64,000 bases of DNA from Parapristionchus giblindavisi. Its lineage: Eukaryota > Nematoda > Chromadorea > Rhabditida > Diplogasteridae. A program made the translations under genes and the position numbers. Numbering within the stretch: position 1 is the stretch's first letter; each line of letters starts with the position of its first letter. Below the pieces are notes generated by a model that saw nothing but the letters and a program-made list of their open reading frames with translations, made no database searches and was not told the DNA's origin. The stretch lies in contig CALSFV010000390.1 in assembly GCA_943737045.1 (NCBI GenBank), positions 124,001 through 188,000 on the forward strand, written 5' to 3'. Below are positions 36,701 through 47,300 of this stretch, piece after piece.

Positions 36701-37421
36701 AGCGATACCATACATTAATTCTTCATTACAGTCTTCGACTCTGTTGTTTTGATTGTAAATATTCAATAAATATATTTTTTCAATCGTGAAAGAGTATTTG
36801 AAAAGAATTAAGTGGGAACAAAATAAGACACATTATTAGCTACATTATTATTTACTTTTAAAAAAGCATGCAAACATATCTTTGTACATCATATAATATT
36901 AATAATTTAATTCAATACCTATTTAGGAATGAGAGCTCTCCAGAAAAGCCATAGCCTATCCATGGTTTGAGCTTGAGGTTGAACAAAAATTGAACACCAG
37001 CCAACGTAGCTACTTTCCTACGACAAAACCTAAAACATTAGTGCATATTATGAATGTAGGAAACAATAGGACAGCACAAATGTGCGAATGTGATAAAGAT
37101 TACTACTATAATTATATATACATATCATTTAAAGGAAAGTAACTAGAACAGTGATAGTCTATGATTCTTGGAGATAACTAGAGTCCATCAGAGCATTAGT
37201 AGAACAAAAATAGAAACGAATCCAAAAGGTAAATCATTATTTAAAAAGTAAAATAATACAAATGTGTCTAGTGATAATACAATTTGAAACCTCAATGGTC
37301 GAGATGTTCGAAGTTCATCGTATGGGATCACTTCGATTCTAATCGATTCAGAATTGATGCATTCAAATTGATGATCGCAATTGAATCGATCATCTTTCAC
37401 AGCAACGATAGTTGATGACAT
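32057..37421 (-). CDS. BTB-domain protein, copy D
   Basis: Start at 37419-37421, with exon 1 encoding the same N-terminus as copy C. Exons 2 and 3 are at about 37030-36930 and 36755-36650. The BTB exons are at about 33450-32700 (ITVGDSVFYVNKSIIAMSSP-type core), followed by the domain tail exon (DDDLFVSILEVCDQHGLSEL). The acidic end is ISDDYFDDDDYYDDFDSSSS, stop 32057-32059. A TTAA palindrome (33711-35991) lies in the intron between exons 3 and 4. Gene D and gene E are almost the same in sequence, so they arose very recently or the assembly has duplicated a haplotype. The reading frame of every exon I checked is open. Confidence 0.65.
33711..35991. mobile_element. TTAA palindrome with tRNA-like modules
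   Basis: The inverted ends AACGCGTTCTCC and GGAGAATGCGTT lie between TTAA at 33707-33710 and 35992-35995. The duplicate segment at 39640-39660 (GGAACAGTTTAACTAGAATA) is the empty site. Arms of about 1 kb; loop about 34590-35270. B-box modules at plus 34150-34226 and minus 35465-35550. Partial copies are at 61903 and 62437. Confidence 0.9.
34150..34226 (+). ncRNA. tRNA-like module, left arm
   Basis: The A-box-like CATAGTGGTCAGTTTTAACG and the B-box GGGTTCGAATCC (34182-34193) have normal tRNA spacing. CCCCGACG/CGGG could form a T-stem. The tail is AATTTTTGCAAATTTTT. The right arm has the inverse at 35465-35550. Confidence 0.55.
35996..37185. repeat. Direct repeat of 39652-40841
   Basis: About 1.2 kb repeated at a constant offset of 3656, with almost no differences. 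Together with the 30690/36635 pair it defines a tandem unit of about 3656 bp made of one gene's 5' exons and the next gene's 3' exons. Confidence 0.9.
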
Positions 37422-37525
37422 ATCTGGATGAATAAATCATATCACACAAAAAGTTTCTAAATGCCATATGACTACCATCCCGGTAGAATGTTTATATTTC
37501 GAACTATATTATATTTTTAGAAAAG

Positions 37526-37556
37526 CAAAATATGACATCGCATGTTGGCTACGATA
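37526..37556 (-). promoter_or_regulatory. Shared upstream motif, copy 5
   Basis: 105 bp upstream of the BTB gene D start codon; identical to copy 4. Confidence 0.55.
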
Positions 37557-38003
37557 CAAAACACAGATCATACATTCTAAAAAATTGAAACTTTATCATT
37601 ATTTCACAAATTAAAAAAAAGACAATTTGGACGAAATATATAGATTAAAATATTAACACATTCTACACAATGATCGCTTAGAGGGAGAAAAACAATAACA
37701 GTAACAGTAATCTTCAAAATCATAGTAATAAATAGGATAAATTATGGTAGATTGGCAACGATAAGGAAAAAATTTAAAACTGAAGCTGAGACTATTATTA
37801 TCAGATTATTACACAACACACCAAACGATTCCAATAAAATTATTTGATTTGAGACAAACGAACGACTACAAGATATGAATAATCTTCGAGGAAAGATCGA
37901 TAAATATTGAAGAGTAGGTTCTTGTAGAGATTATGCGGGAATCTTCTTACAATTAGTTTTCAATGGGAAACAAAGAAAATGCTATAATGAAATGAATTAT
38001 CTA

Positions 38004-41000
38004 TTAAGATTCACTTCCACTCGAAGAAGAGCTATCGAAATCATCATAATAATCATCATCATCAAAATAATCATCGGAAATGTGTTCATCCTCCAATTTA
38101 TTCCAATACTTAACCAGCGCATATTGCAGACGAACAGATAGTTTCTGAAGATATTTTCAAATCGTTTTTAAAGAACAAAATGAACGTATTTACCGATAAT
38201 TTAAACATATCCAAAGGCTGGAAAAGAGATAATATATCATGAATGTAAATGTCACACAGTTCAGATAAACCATGTTGATCGCAAACTTCCAAGATTGATA
38301 CGAATAAATCGTCGTCATACGTGGTATCAAGCAAATGAGACCACGAGGCCTACAAGAAATAAGTGAGAATGACAAAAATACGTTTCTCAAATATTTACAT
38401 TTTGCTGAATTTTCTAATATTGCGCGGAAGATTTGCTAGACATCAGAAACAAGCGTGGAACATTGTGGTGCATCAATAGTGGTTGGCTACCGTAACTTTA
38501 TGGACTGTCATTATTTTACACTTGGGACACAACAAATTAAGATCACCGACACCGACACCACAATGCTTCACACTGGCGTCGAACCTCGCATCGAACAAAT
38601 ATCCAATCTTTTAATTAAATCAATAAATACCTTAATAACTTCAGCACATTTCCAGATAACATGATCGATTTTGAATTTATTAGCGATTTTGAATTTATTA
38701 ACCAAACTTAAAATGGAAATGGCATCATCACTAGTCATCTGTAAATTGACAAAATTTTAGAATTTAGCAGATCGCACGTTTTAAATACCTCAGGATTCTC
38801 TGGATAGATATATTTTAATAACAACTCGAATTCATGAGAGAATACGCCATCGATTGTGAGCTACGTATGAAAAATAGTATAAATAATAATGCTAAAAATA
38901 TTGTTTGGTGCTAATTTCTTTACCTCGTCGACAACTTTTCCTGATTTTGGATAGATCATTGAGCATAAAACTGGAGAGCTCATTGCAATTATCGATCTAA
39001 AAAACATATTTAAAAAAATAACAATCAAAACTCACTTGCTGACATAGAATACTGTATCTTCTACAGTAATTTTAAGATCAGTTAACTTCGATGGAGAAGA
39101 AAAAGAGCTCAGAATAATCGGTACCATACCTTTCCTTTCTTTAACCTTAAACATACAAATTTATTAGGCAAAAAAAGAAAAATACTCAACCGAAATAGTA
39201 ACATTAACATCGATTCCATCACAATAACCGACTTTATTGATTGGATCATAAATCGTGCGCTCACTTCTGAAAGAATGGAAAAATAATGAAGTTAGGAAAA
39301 AAATAAACCAACCCAATATCGAACTTCTCTGGAGCATGGCCATGATAGAAATGGACATCATTCATTGAAAACTCCTTGATTATATAGTCATTTAACCTAA
39401 AATATTGTATTTTCGTGCAAGACTCAAAGTTGTAACATCACTGTATTTACGTTGGTCTTTGCTGGGTATGCATAGTATTATCTTAAAAATAACACTTCTC
39501 AGGTCTTATACTCAGTGGGCAACACTTTGCTCTCTGCGTGTGAGTTCCAATTATAATGATAGTTTCACTTTTGTAATATCTTAAAAGGACGGTATCCCTT
39601 AGAGAATTGCATGTTCAAATTCGTGGGAGATTCATATACGGAACAGTTTAACTAGAATATGTCATAGAAATCAGCAAAAATCACAAGGCAAAGTGGTTTT
39701 GGAACTCATGAGCTACGGCCTTTGAGCGGGCCGTAGACCACTAGGCTACGAGACAGATGTTGGTGAGGGTAGCTCTATACCTTTCCATGATCTCTTTGTA
39801 TTCACTGATTGTATTATGAGACAGATCAGATGTCACCCTATTCCTCATGCCAATCAACTATCGATTTGCCAGAATCGATTGGATAGAAGACGAGTCGCTT
39901 CCTATCCAGTCTATCTTCTCCTTTTCACTATGTTATTGCACTACCCCGGCGCAGATATTAATTTTCAAAAACTTCCGTATGATAATTCCCCAATTAGTGG
40001 TGGGACAAAATTTTATGTTCGAATATTTTCGGCATTTTATTAATATTTTTATGGGATACTCTCCCTTTAAATGCACATACCGAGTTCATTTGAAACTCTC
40101 CGGATTGGCAATGCTCTCCCGCTTTTTTTGTTTACGAGAGAGTATTGCCAGAGTGGAGACTGAAATTAGCTCGGGGTGTGTGTCGGGGTGCAAATATCTT
40201 GTTAGGTTGGAGCCAGCAGTGATAGATAGATCAAATGCAAAGACCGACTCAATTTAGTGATGTTAAACAACAAGTATTCAGGTAATGTTAGACTTACTTG
40301 TCTTTATCAGTCTTCATCCATTGTAATTTCACATCGAATTTACATTCAAAGAATGGAGCGATACCATACATTAATTCTTCATTACAGTCTTCGACTCTGT
40401 TGTTTTGATTGTAAATATTCAATAAATATATTTTTTCAATCGTGAAAGAGTATTTGAAAAGAATTAAGTGGGAACAAAATAAGACACATTATTAGCTACA
40501 TTATTATTTACTTTTAAAAAAGCATGCAAACATATCTTTGTACATCATATAATATTAATAATTTAATTCAATACCTATTTAGGAATGAGAGCTCTCCAGA
40601 AAAGCCATAGCCTATCCATGGTTTGAGCTTGAGGTTGAACAAAAATTGAACACCAGCCAACGTAGCTACTTTCCTACGACAAAACCTAAAACATTAGTGC
40701 ATATTATGAATGTAGGAAACAATAGGACAGCACAAATGTGCGAATATGATAAAGATTACTACTATAATTATATATACATATCATTTAAAGGAAAGTAACT
40801 AGAACAGTGATAGTCTATGATTCTTGGAGATAACTAGAGACCATCAGAGCATTAGCAGCATAGGTGGGCACGCTGGGGGAAAGGCTGTTCCCAAACCGGG
40901 GAATTGTAAGGAAAGGCTATGCGTACGGCCATTTTTTTAGCAGATTTGACTCGAAATTTTCCAATTTTTGCGAGACAAAGCTATGCGCAAGGCCGCACAA

Positions 41001-41258
41001 GGGAAGGCAGGGCTGTGCGCAAAAAGAATTCGTTTTCACGCGCCCACCTATGATTAGCAGAACAAAAATAGAAACGAATCCAAAAGGGAATAATACAAAT
41101 GTGTCTAGTGATAATACAATTTGAAACCTCAATGGTCGAGATGTTCGAAGTTCATCGTATGGGATCACTTCGATTCTAATCGATTCAGAATTGATGCATT
41201 CAAATTGATGACCGCAATTGAATCGATCATCTTTCACAGCAACGCTAGTTGATGACAT
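38004..41258 (-). CDS. BTB-domain protein, copy E
   Basis: Start at 41256-41258 after a CCAG acceptor. Exon 1 differs slightly from copies C and D (SSTSVAVKDDRFNCGHQFE). Exons 2-3 are at about 40685-40590 and 40410-40310, the BTB exons at about 39390-38640, and the stop at 38004-38006. From about 36635 to 39650 it matches the region holding gene D's 3' exons, apart from a patch near 39000-39090 that matches gene C instead. A hAT-like MITE (40859-41052) sits next to exon 1. The upstream region was split by a 2.4 kb element, placing its likely promoter motif near 44073. Confidence 0.65.
40859..41052. mobile_element. hAT-like MITE, 8-bp duplication ATTAGCAG
   Basis: The ends CATAGGTGGGC and GCCCACCTATG are flanked by ATTAGCAG at 40851-40858 and 41053-41060. 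Copies C and D keep the empty site (GCATTAGTAGAACAAA), so the insertion came after the tandem duplication. Confidence 0.92.
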
Positions 41259-41311
41259 ACCTGGATGAATAAATCATATTACATGAAAAGTTTCAAAATA
41301 CCATACGACTA

Positions 41312-43748
41312 CGTGATCCGTAAAGGACGACAACCCAAACGACAGCGGTAATTTGGGTTGTCCGTCCACTTAACCGTATAGGACGGACGACCAAAAAGAC
41401 CGCGGTCATTTTGGCCGTCCGTCCTATACGCTATGGGACGGACGACCAAAATGACCGTGGACAGCGGGACGCGGCGGCCGCCACGTCCCGCTGTCCACGG
41501 TTTTGATAATAGTAAATAGATCGGAATGAAGTATTTAAATGGTAGTGAGGATTAGGGTCAATATTTATTTATTTCTCTGGTCACGAACAGTGGTAATAGC
41601 CATTTTCACACTATTCGCACAAAAAGTGCTTCTACGTGCATTTATATTATTGCCAATGGCAATTTGCCATTCATATTTTCATCCTATCACGGATCTCCTG
41701 TAAGAATGAAAGAGGCCATGTGACCGTTTTAATTTTTTCTCTCCGATTTGGATGATACTTGTTACATTAATCATAACGAGGGAAAGGAGAAGACCTAACC
41801 ACTTGTTTTCGCCAAATTTGCTTTTTTTATCGATTTCGTGATCTACCACTTTGGGGAGCCATGTCTCACTCGAATATTGACCTACAGTGAGAATTGTTTT
41901 CAGTCTACTCGAAAAAAACTAATCTTGACGTTACTCAACTAAATGTATGTGCGAAAACGCCATCTTCTATCATTTTTCTTCGAAAAACTGATTTTTTGGG
42001 TACAATATGTCAATATTCTCAAAAATGTTCCACAAAAGGAACGATTTTTATTCGTGATTCTGATTCCCCTTCCTCGAATTGAGGTACTCACATATTTCAT
42101 AGGTCATAATTCGCGGCACCCAATATCGATCCTTACAAGGGGATGGTCGCAACTGATCCTGGCCATATGAGATGGCAATAACATGACTAGGATCAGTTTT
42201 CGATGCTGATTACGAATCCGTATTCAGAAAATGCCTAATCGACCTCTGTTCCGAGAAAATCGGTATTGAAATTTGGCTTGTTAATTCGAAAAGTCGTGTA
42301 GTTTCCTTCACAATCTATCTGGATTGCATCGGAAAGATCCGGCAATGTAAGGTAAACTATTGCGAGAGTTTATTGATGAGTTCACCAGCCCACCCGGACG
42401 GTTTGCGCAGGAAACCACACGAATTTCCGAATTAAAATATCGATTTCCTCGAAAATCAGGTCGATTAGGCATTTTCTGAAAACGGATTCGTAATCAGCAT
42501 CGAAAACTGATCCTAGTCATGTTATTGCCATCTCATATGGCCAGGACCAGTTGCGACCATCCCCTTGTTAGAGGGAACTCGTATTTTATAGCATTTCTTG
42601 AAAACGGTAGCATCCAAATCGGCCAAGAAAAAATTTAAAACGGTCGCAAGTCTTTTAATTTAAAACGGTCTTTTTAAAAATCGTAATTTTACCTTTTTCC
42701 CTTGGCTCTGCTTTCCTTTTATCATTTGCTTGTCTTTTATGGACTTTAAAAAATGGACTGATTGTGTTTATTATTCTTGATCATTTTTTCTTTTCTAGAT
42801 TAATCGGAAAATAACAATCATCACGCATATATTATTTTAATCTTTTTTACCTATTTAGTCGAATGCTCGTTGTAGACACTAATTAAGGCCATCCTTTCTT
42901 AAGAAAATAACCTAAAGCGGATCATAGAGTAATTAAGTGGATCAATAGAGTAGTGCGGATACTAAGCCTAAGCAAACCTTAACTAAGGAACTCTGCTGAG
43001 TGTGAATACTAACTGAATCAATAGAATATTTAAATGGATCAATAGAGTAGTGCGGATACTACACTGAGAGCAAACTTACCCACATATGGGTAATAGATTT
43101 GCCAACTTACGATACTTGTGTACACGATTTGCCCATATTCGGGCAAATGGTGGCCCAAAAACCACCGATTTACTCATATGCAGGCTAGCATTTGCCTGAA
43201 TACGGGCAAATCGTTCGCCAACTAACGGCATTCGTGTAAATTTAATCTCTGTGTAAGCCTAAGCAAACCTTAACTAAAGGAACTACTGATTGTGAATAGA
43301 AACTTGATCGATAAAGTAATTAAGTGGATCAATAGAATATTGCTGACGCCTTGGAATGAGTCGAAGCGCCGCGACAAACAGATAGACGTGCTGCTGGTTT
43401 TCTCAGCCCGCAGTTTTCCTCATTTTATTGTCATCAGAATGGGCACCTGCCCTCTATGTAATGTTAGAATGATAAACATACTCTGTCCACAGTAAAACAA
43501 AAAGTCCGCAAAAGGTAAGCAATTGATAAAAGGAAATCAGAGCAAAGGACGAAAACAAGGTGAAAATTTCATAACAACAACAACACTATTTATTGTTCCG
43601 GACGCGTTGTAATTCCGATATACGCCGATTATCGACGGTCATTTTGGTCGTCCGTCCTGTAGCGTATAGGACGGACGACCAAAATGACCGCGGTCTTTTT
43701 GGTCGTCCGTCCTATACGGATCACATGTCCGTCCTATACGGTTAAGTT
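41312..43748. mobile_element. 2.4 kb inverted-repeat element with GGACGGACGACC modules
   Basis: Repeated GTCCGTCC/GGACGGAC words with TATACG spacers cluster at both ends (41320-41500 and 43630-43748), some as near-perfect local palindromes. BTB copies C-D are uninterrupted at this place (GACTACCATCCCGG). The interior has no recognisable transposase, but holds a nested CAAGG palindrome (42136-42567) and a duplicated CCTAAGCAAACCTTAACTAA block around 42965 and 43257. Confidence 0.75.
42136..42567. mobile_element. Nested palindromic element, TTA duplication
   Basis: The ends CAAGGGGATGGTCGCAACTG and its inverse are flanked by TTA at 42133-42135 and 42568-42570. The arms share ATCAGTTTTCGATGCTGATT with the element at 22997. 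Confidence 0.85.
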
Positions 43749-44377
43749 CATCCCGGTAGAATGTTCATATTTCGAACTAGCCACAACAAATAATAAACTG
43801 AACATTTACAGTTAAATTAATTGAAAGAAAATAAATATAAAAAAACGACAATTCTAGGCTTATTATCGAAGCAAAAAGGCAAAAATGTGTTCCAGTCGAC
43901 TTTTTTACTTACCGTAATTTCACACAATTATTTCGCCAATTTCACCAACATTGTATTGATTGGTTATGTAAAAATTAAGAAAAAATCGCAATGGTAAATA
44001 TTTACAATCATTTATTTTTCCATGACTACATTATTATTTGAATTAACTTTCGCAAAAACAGAGATTTTGCTATAAAATATGATATCGTACATTGATTACG
44101 ATAATCAATAAGTTTAGATGCTTGAACCAATTCTTTATTATTGTTATATAACACAACAAAACACAGGAACAAAAACAAGAACAAAAACGAATTTTAAATA
44201 CAACGATCTCATTGAGAAAATTTCGTTCGATATCAAATTACTGTGGTTACAGTATATTATTTCGATACAAACACCAATCAATATATCAGATAACGGTAGG
44301 CGTAATCTGTTGAAGAGCCGCTGCCTGCAATGAAATGCTTGTAGTTATGATTCTAAAGGAAATCCTTCAAACCCAAG
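43749..44377. other. Displaced intergenic region
   Basis: No exon recognised. The left edge (CATCCCGGTAGAATG) continues the upstream flank of BTB gene E, and the right part contains the shared upstream motif. It is the usual intergenic unit pushed apart by the 41312-43748 element. Confidence 0.6.
44073..44103 (-). promoter_or_regulatory. Shared upstream motif, displaced copy 6
   Basis: A diverged version (TATCGTAATCAATGTACGAT read on the minus strand). It would serve BTB gene E, but is now about 2.8 kb from that start because of the inserted element. Confidence 0.4.
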
Positions 44378-47300
44378 TCATTGCCCAAGTCGTACGGAAG
44401 GATATATTACCTCATCATCCTTGACATGGGCGCGGCAACAGACTACGTTAGTGGCGTACGCTCCGAGAACGCGCATCCGCTCCGTCAACACGTCCATAGC
44501 GGTAGCGTTGAGCGTGTGTCGGAGACGCAGTAGCAAGTACGCGGATATGCCAATCTGAACATATTTCATCGAATATCGATTTATATTTAGGCACCAACCA
44601 ACCAATGAAGGCCAAAGATGTAAAACAAACACCAGTAACTAGAACAACAAACCTGTGGAATCCCTTGGACATTCTCCAGACATACAATGCACTGTCGTTG
44701 AAGGTAGAATGGCGATTTGCGATTATCGATTGACTTTGTTGGTGAATGACAGGAGCGTTGACAAACGAACGCCGGTAGACCTTCACGTTGAAGCTCTCGT
44801 GCTTTCGCGACCTTCAAACCAACAATTGGACAAGTGCTGTGGATAATCAACTACGATTACTTAATACAATAACCATATACAAGTTCATGGACTTCCACGT
44901 GGGGCTCCAGCTCAAAAGAAGGAATGTTTCAATGATACAGTATCTTTTCGGAATTTTAATGGAAAATAAACAAACAGCTTTCTTCCATATCGAGGCAGGA
45001 ATAGCGAAGTAGATTCCACGTTTGAGCACCTTTTGATCGGCTCGGTCAGTAGGAAACTATAAAGGAACATGATAAGCTAGGTGACAACTCACTCTGACCA
45101 GTTTCTCTCGCAGAAAAATTGAGAGAGTGTGAGCGGGGGAGAGTTTCATATTAGCTGGCAGCAAGGTATTGAACACATGCCAATAACTCTGATAAATTGA
45201 ATTGTATATCAATGAAAATAAAATAGAAAATAGGACACAATAAAATATAACACCTATAGGTAAGATACTGTAGTTATAACTATTTTGTCAATCTAAGTAA
45301 AACCAAGAAGATAAAGAACACAGCGATCCGATTGAATTATTGTGTATTTTCGTAGTGCGCGAGTGCGTTCGAGTGCGTTCTTAAGAACCCACTTACCGTA
45401 ATCACTTTGCTCGAACGTACGCCGCAAAACAGGCAGATTTCTCTGAAATAGATTTCCGTTAAAATAGGAGATCAAATATACTAAAATGTAGACTAAAATA
45501 TATATATATTTATCTAAAACCCACACTTGTTCATCAGGTTTATCTTCATCCATCGATATCTGATTATCATTCTCTTTCGCATTATCGCTCGATCCAATCT
45601 GAACTAATAAATTATATATGAATCAAAACCATTAATACTTTATCTATCGATTTCTCAATGTTCACTTCATTATCATCATCCAACATATCCCACACCTCTG
45701 CATGATGTTGAACTTCTGCCTGATTGGATACGGTATCCTGAGAAAATCAATAATGTAGTGCATACAGTAGCCTTTCCAGACATACCGTACACTGCTGTTG
45801 AGCGGCAGACTTAAGTCGACTAGCGAGTGATTTAGGTTGTCTAGCACATATGAAAGGACACACGAACGCCGGAACACCTTCACGATCAGGGACGAGCACA
45901 TCCGTGACCTGTGAAATCAATAATATCCTTGGTAATGATTATCGATTAATGATTTCGGTCATTTCATACAGTAATTCACAGACTTCCACTTAGGACCCCA
46001 TGTGTTACGAATGTACTCCAGCTATTATTTTTGTCGAAAAACAAAATAACTTACTGCTTTATCCCATAGAACGGCAGGAATTCCAGCGTAGACTCTACGT
46101 CTCAGATCTTGTTGTTCGTCGTGGTCAGTAGGAAACTTTTAAAAAATAACATTGAAACAATCCTCTCACGCAACACAGTCTCACTTTCTTTCTTTAAGGG
46201 AGCTTGCAGACCGAGAATTCCATTGTTTTCGTTAAATCGGTAAAAGCAGTTAATTGTTTTACGGAAATCGATATAAAATAGATTTAAATTTCAAAATTTT
46301 TTATACTAAATTTGTGTATCAAAGTTTTTGGTTCACATTTTTTTCCTTATTGTTAGAAAAAATAGCGAAAGTCAACGTAAAATTAACGCAATTTTACCGT
46401 AAATTAACAGTTCAACGACTTAAAGGGAGAGAAACCTCTCTCAATGGTCTCTTCGACGCGCAATGCTCTCTCGTTGTTAGAGAACAAAGAAATAGCTTGC
46501 GCAATGTAGAGATCATTGAGAGAGGATAACTAAAATTGTCATTACTGAACATATCTGTTTACAACTAATAAAAATGCTTACCGCAATCAGATTGCTTGAG
46601 GGGTAACGACAAAATAGACAGACCTTTCTGCAAGAAATTGTATCATTAAAACTTATCAATGAAAATCTTGAGAAAAACCATACTTCCGTTCTTTATCCAT
46701 CTTCTTCTCCTTCGTATTTCTCTCAAGGTTCTTCGGGAGCTCCGCTCGTAGAAAGATCTTCTTCTCCTTCGTATTGCTCTCAAGGTTCTTTGGGAGCTCC
46801 GCTCGTAGAAAGATCTTCTTCTCCTTCGTATTGCTCTCAAGGTTCTTTGGGAGCTCCGCTCGTAGAAAGATCTTCTTCTCCTTCGTATTGCTCTCAAGGT
46901 TCTTTGGGAGCTCCGCTCGTAGAAAGATCTTCTTCTCCTTCGTATTGCTCTCAAGGTTCTTTGGGAGCTCCGCTCGTAGAAAGATCTTCTTCTCCTTCGT
47001 ATTGCTCTCAAGGTTCTTTGGGAGCTCCGCTCGTAGAAAGATCTTCTTCTCCTTCGTATTGCTCTCAAGGTTCTTTGGGAGCTCCGCTCGTAGAAAGATC
47101 TTCTTCTCCTTCGTATTGCTCTCAAGGTTCTCCGGGAGCTCCGCTCGTAGAAAGATCTTCTTCTCCTTCGTATTGCTCTCAGGGTTCTTCGGGAGCTCCG
47201 CTCGTAGAAAGATCTTCTTCTCCTTCGTATTGCTCTCAGGGTTCTTCGGGAGCTCCGCTCGTAGAAAGATCTTCTTCTCCTTCGTATTGCTCTCAAGGTT

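Noticed and set aside
45960..46015. An extra exon reading LEYIRNTWGPKWKS
   Set aside because: Including it breaks the phase into the next exon; skipping it keeps phase and matches the sister modules.
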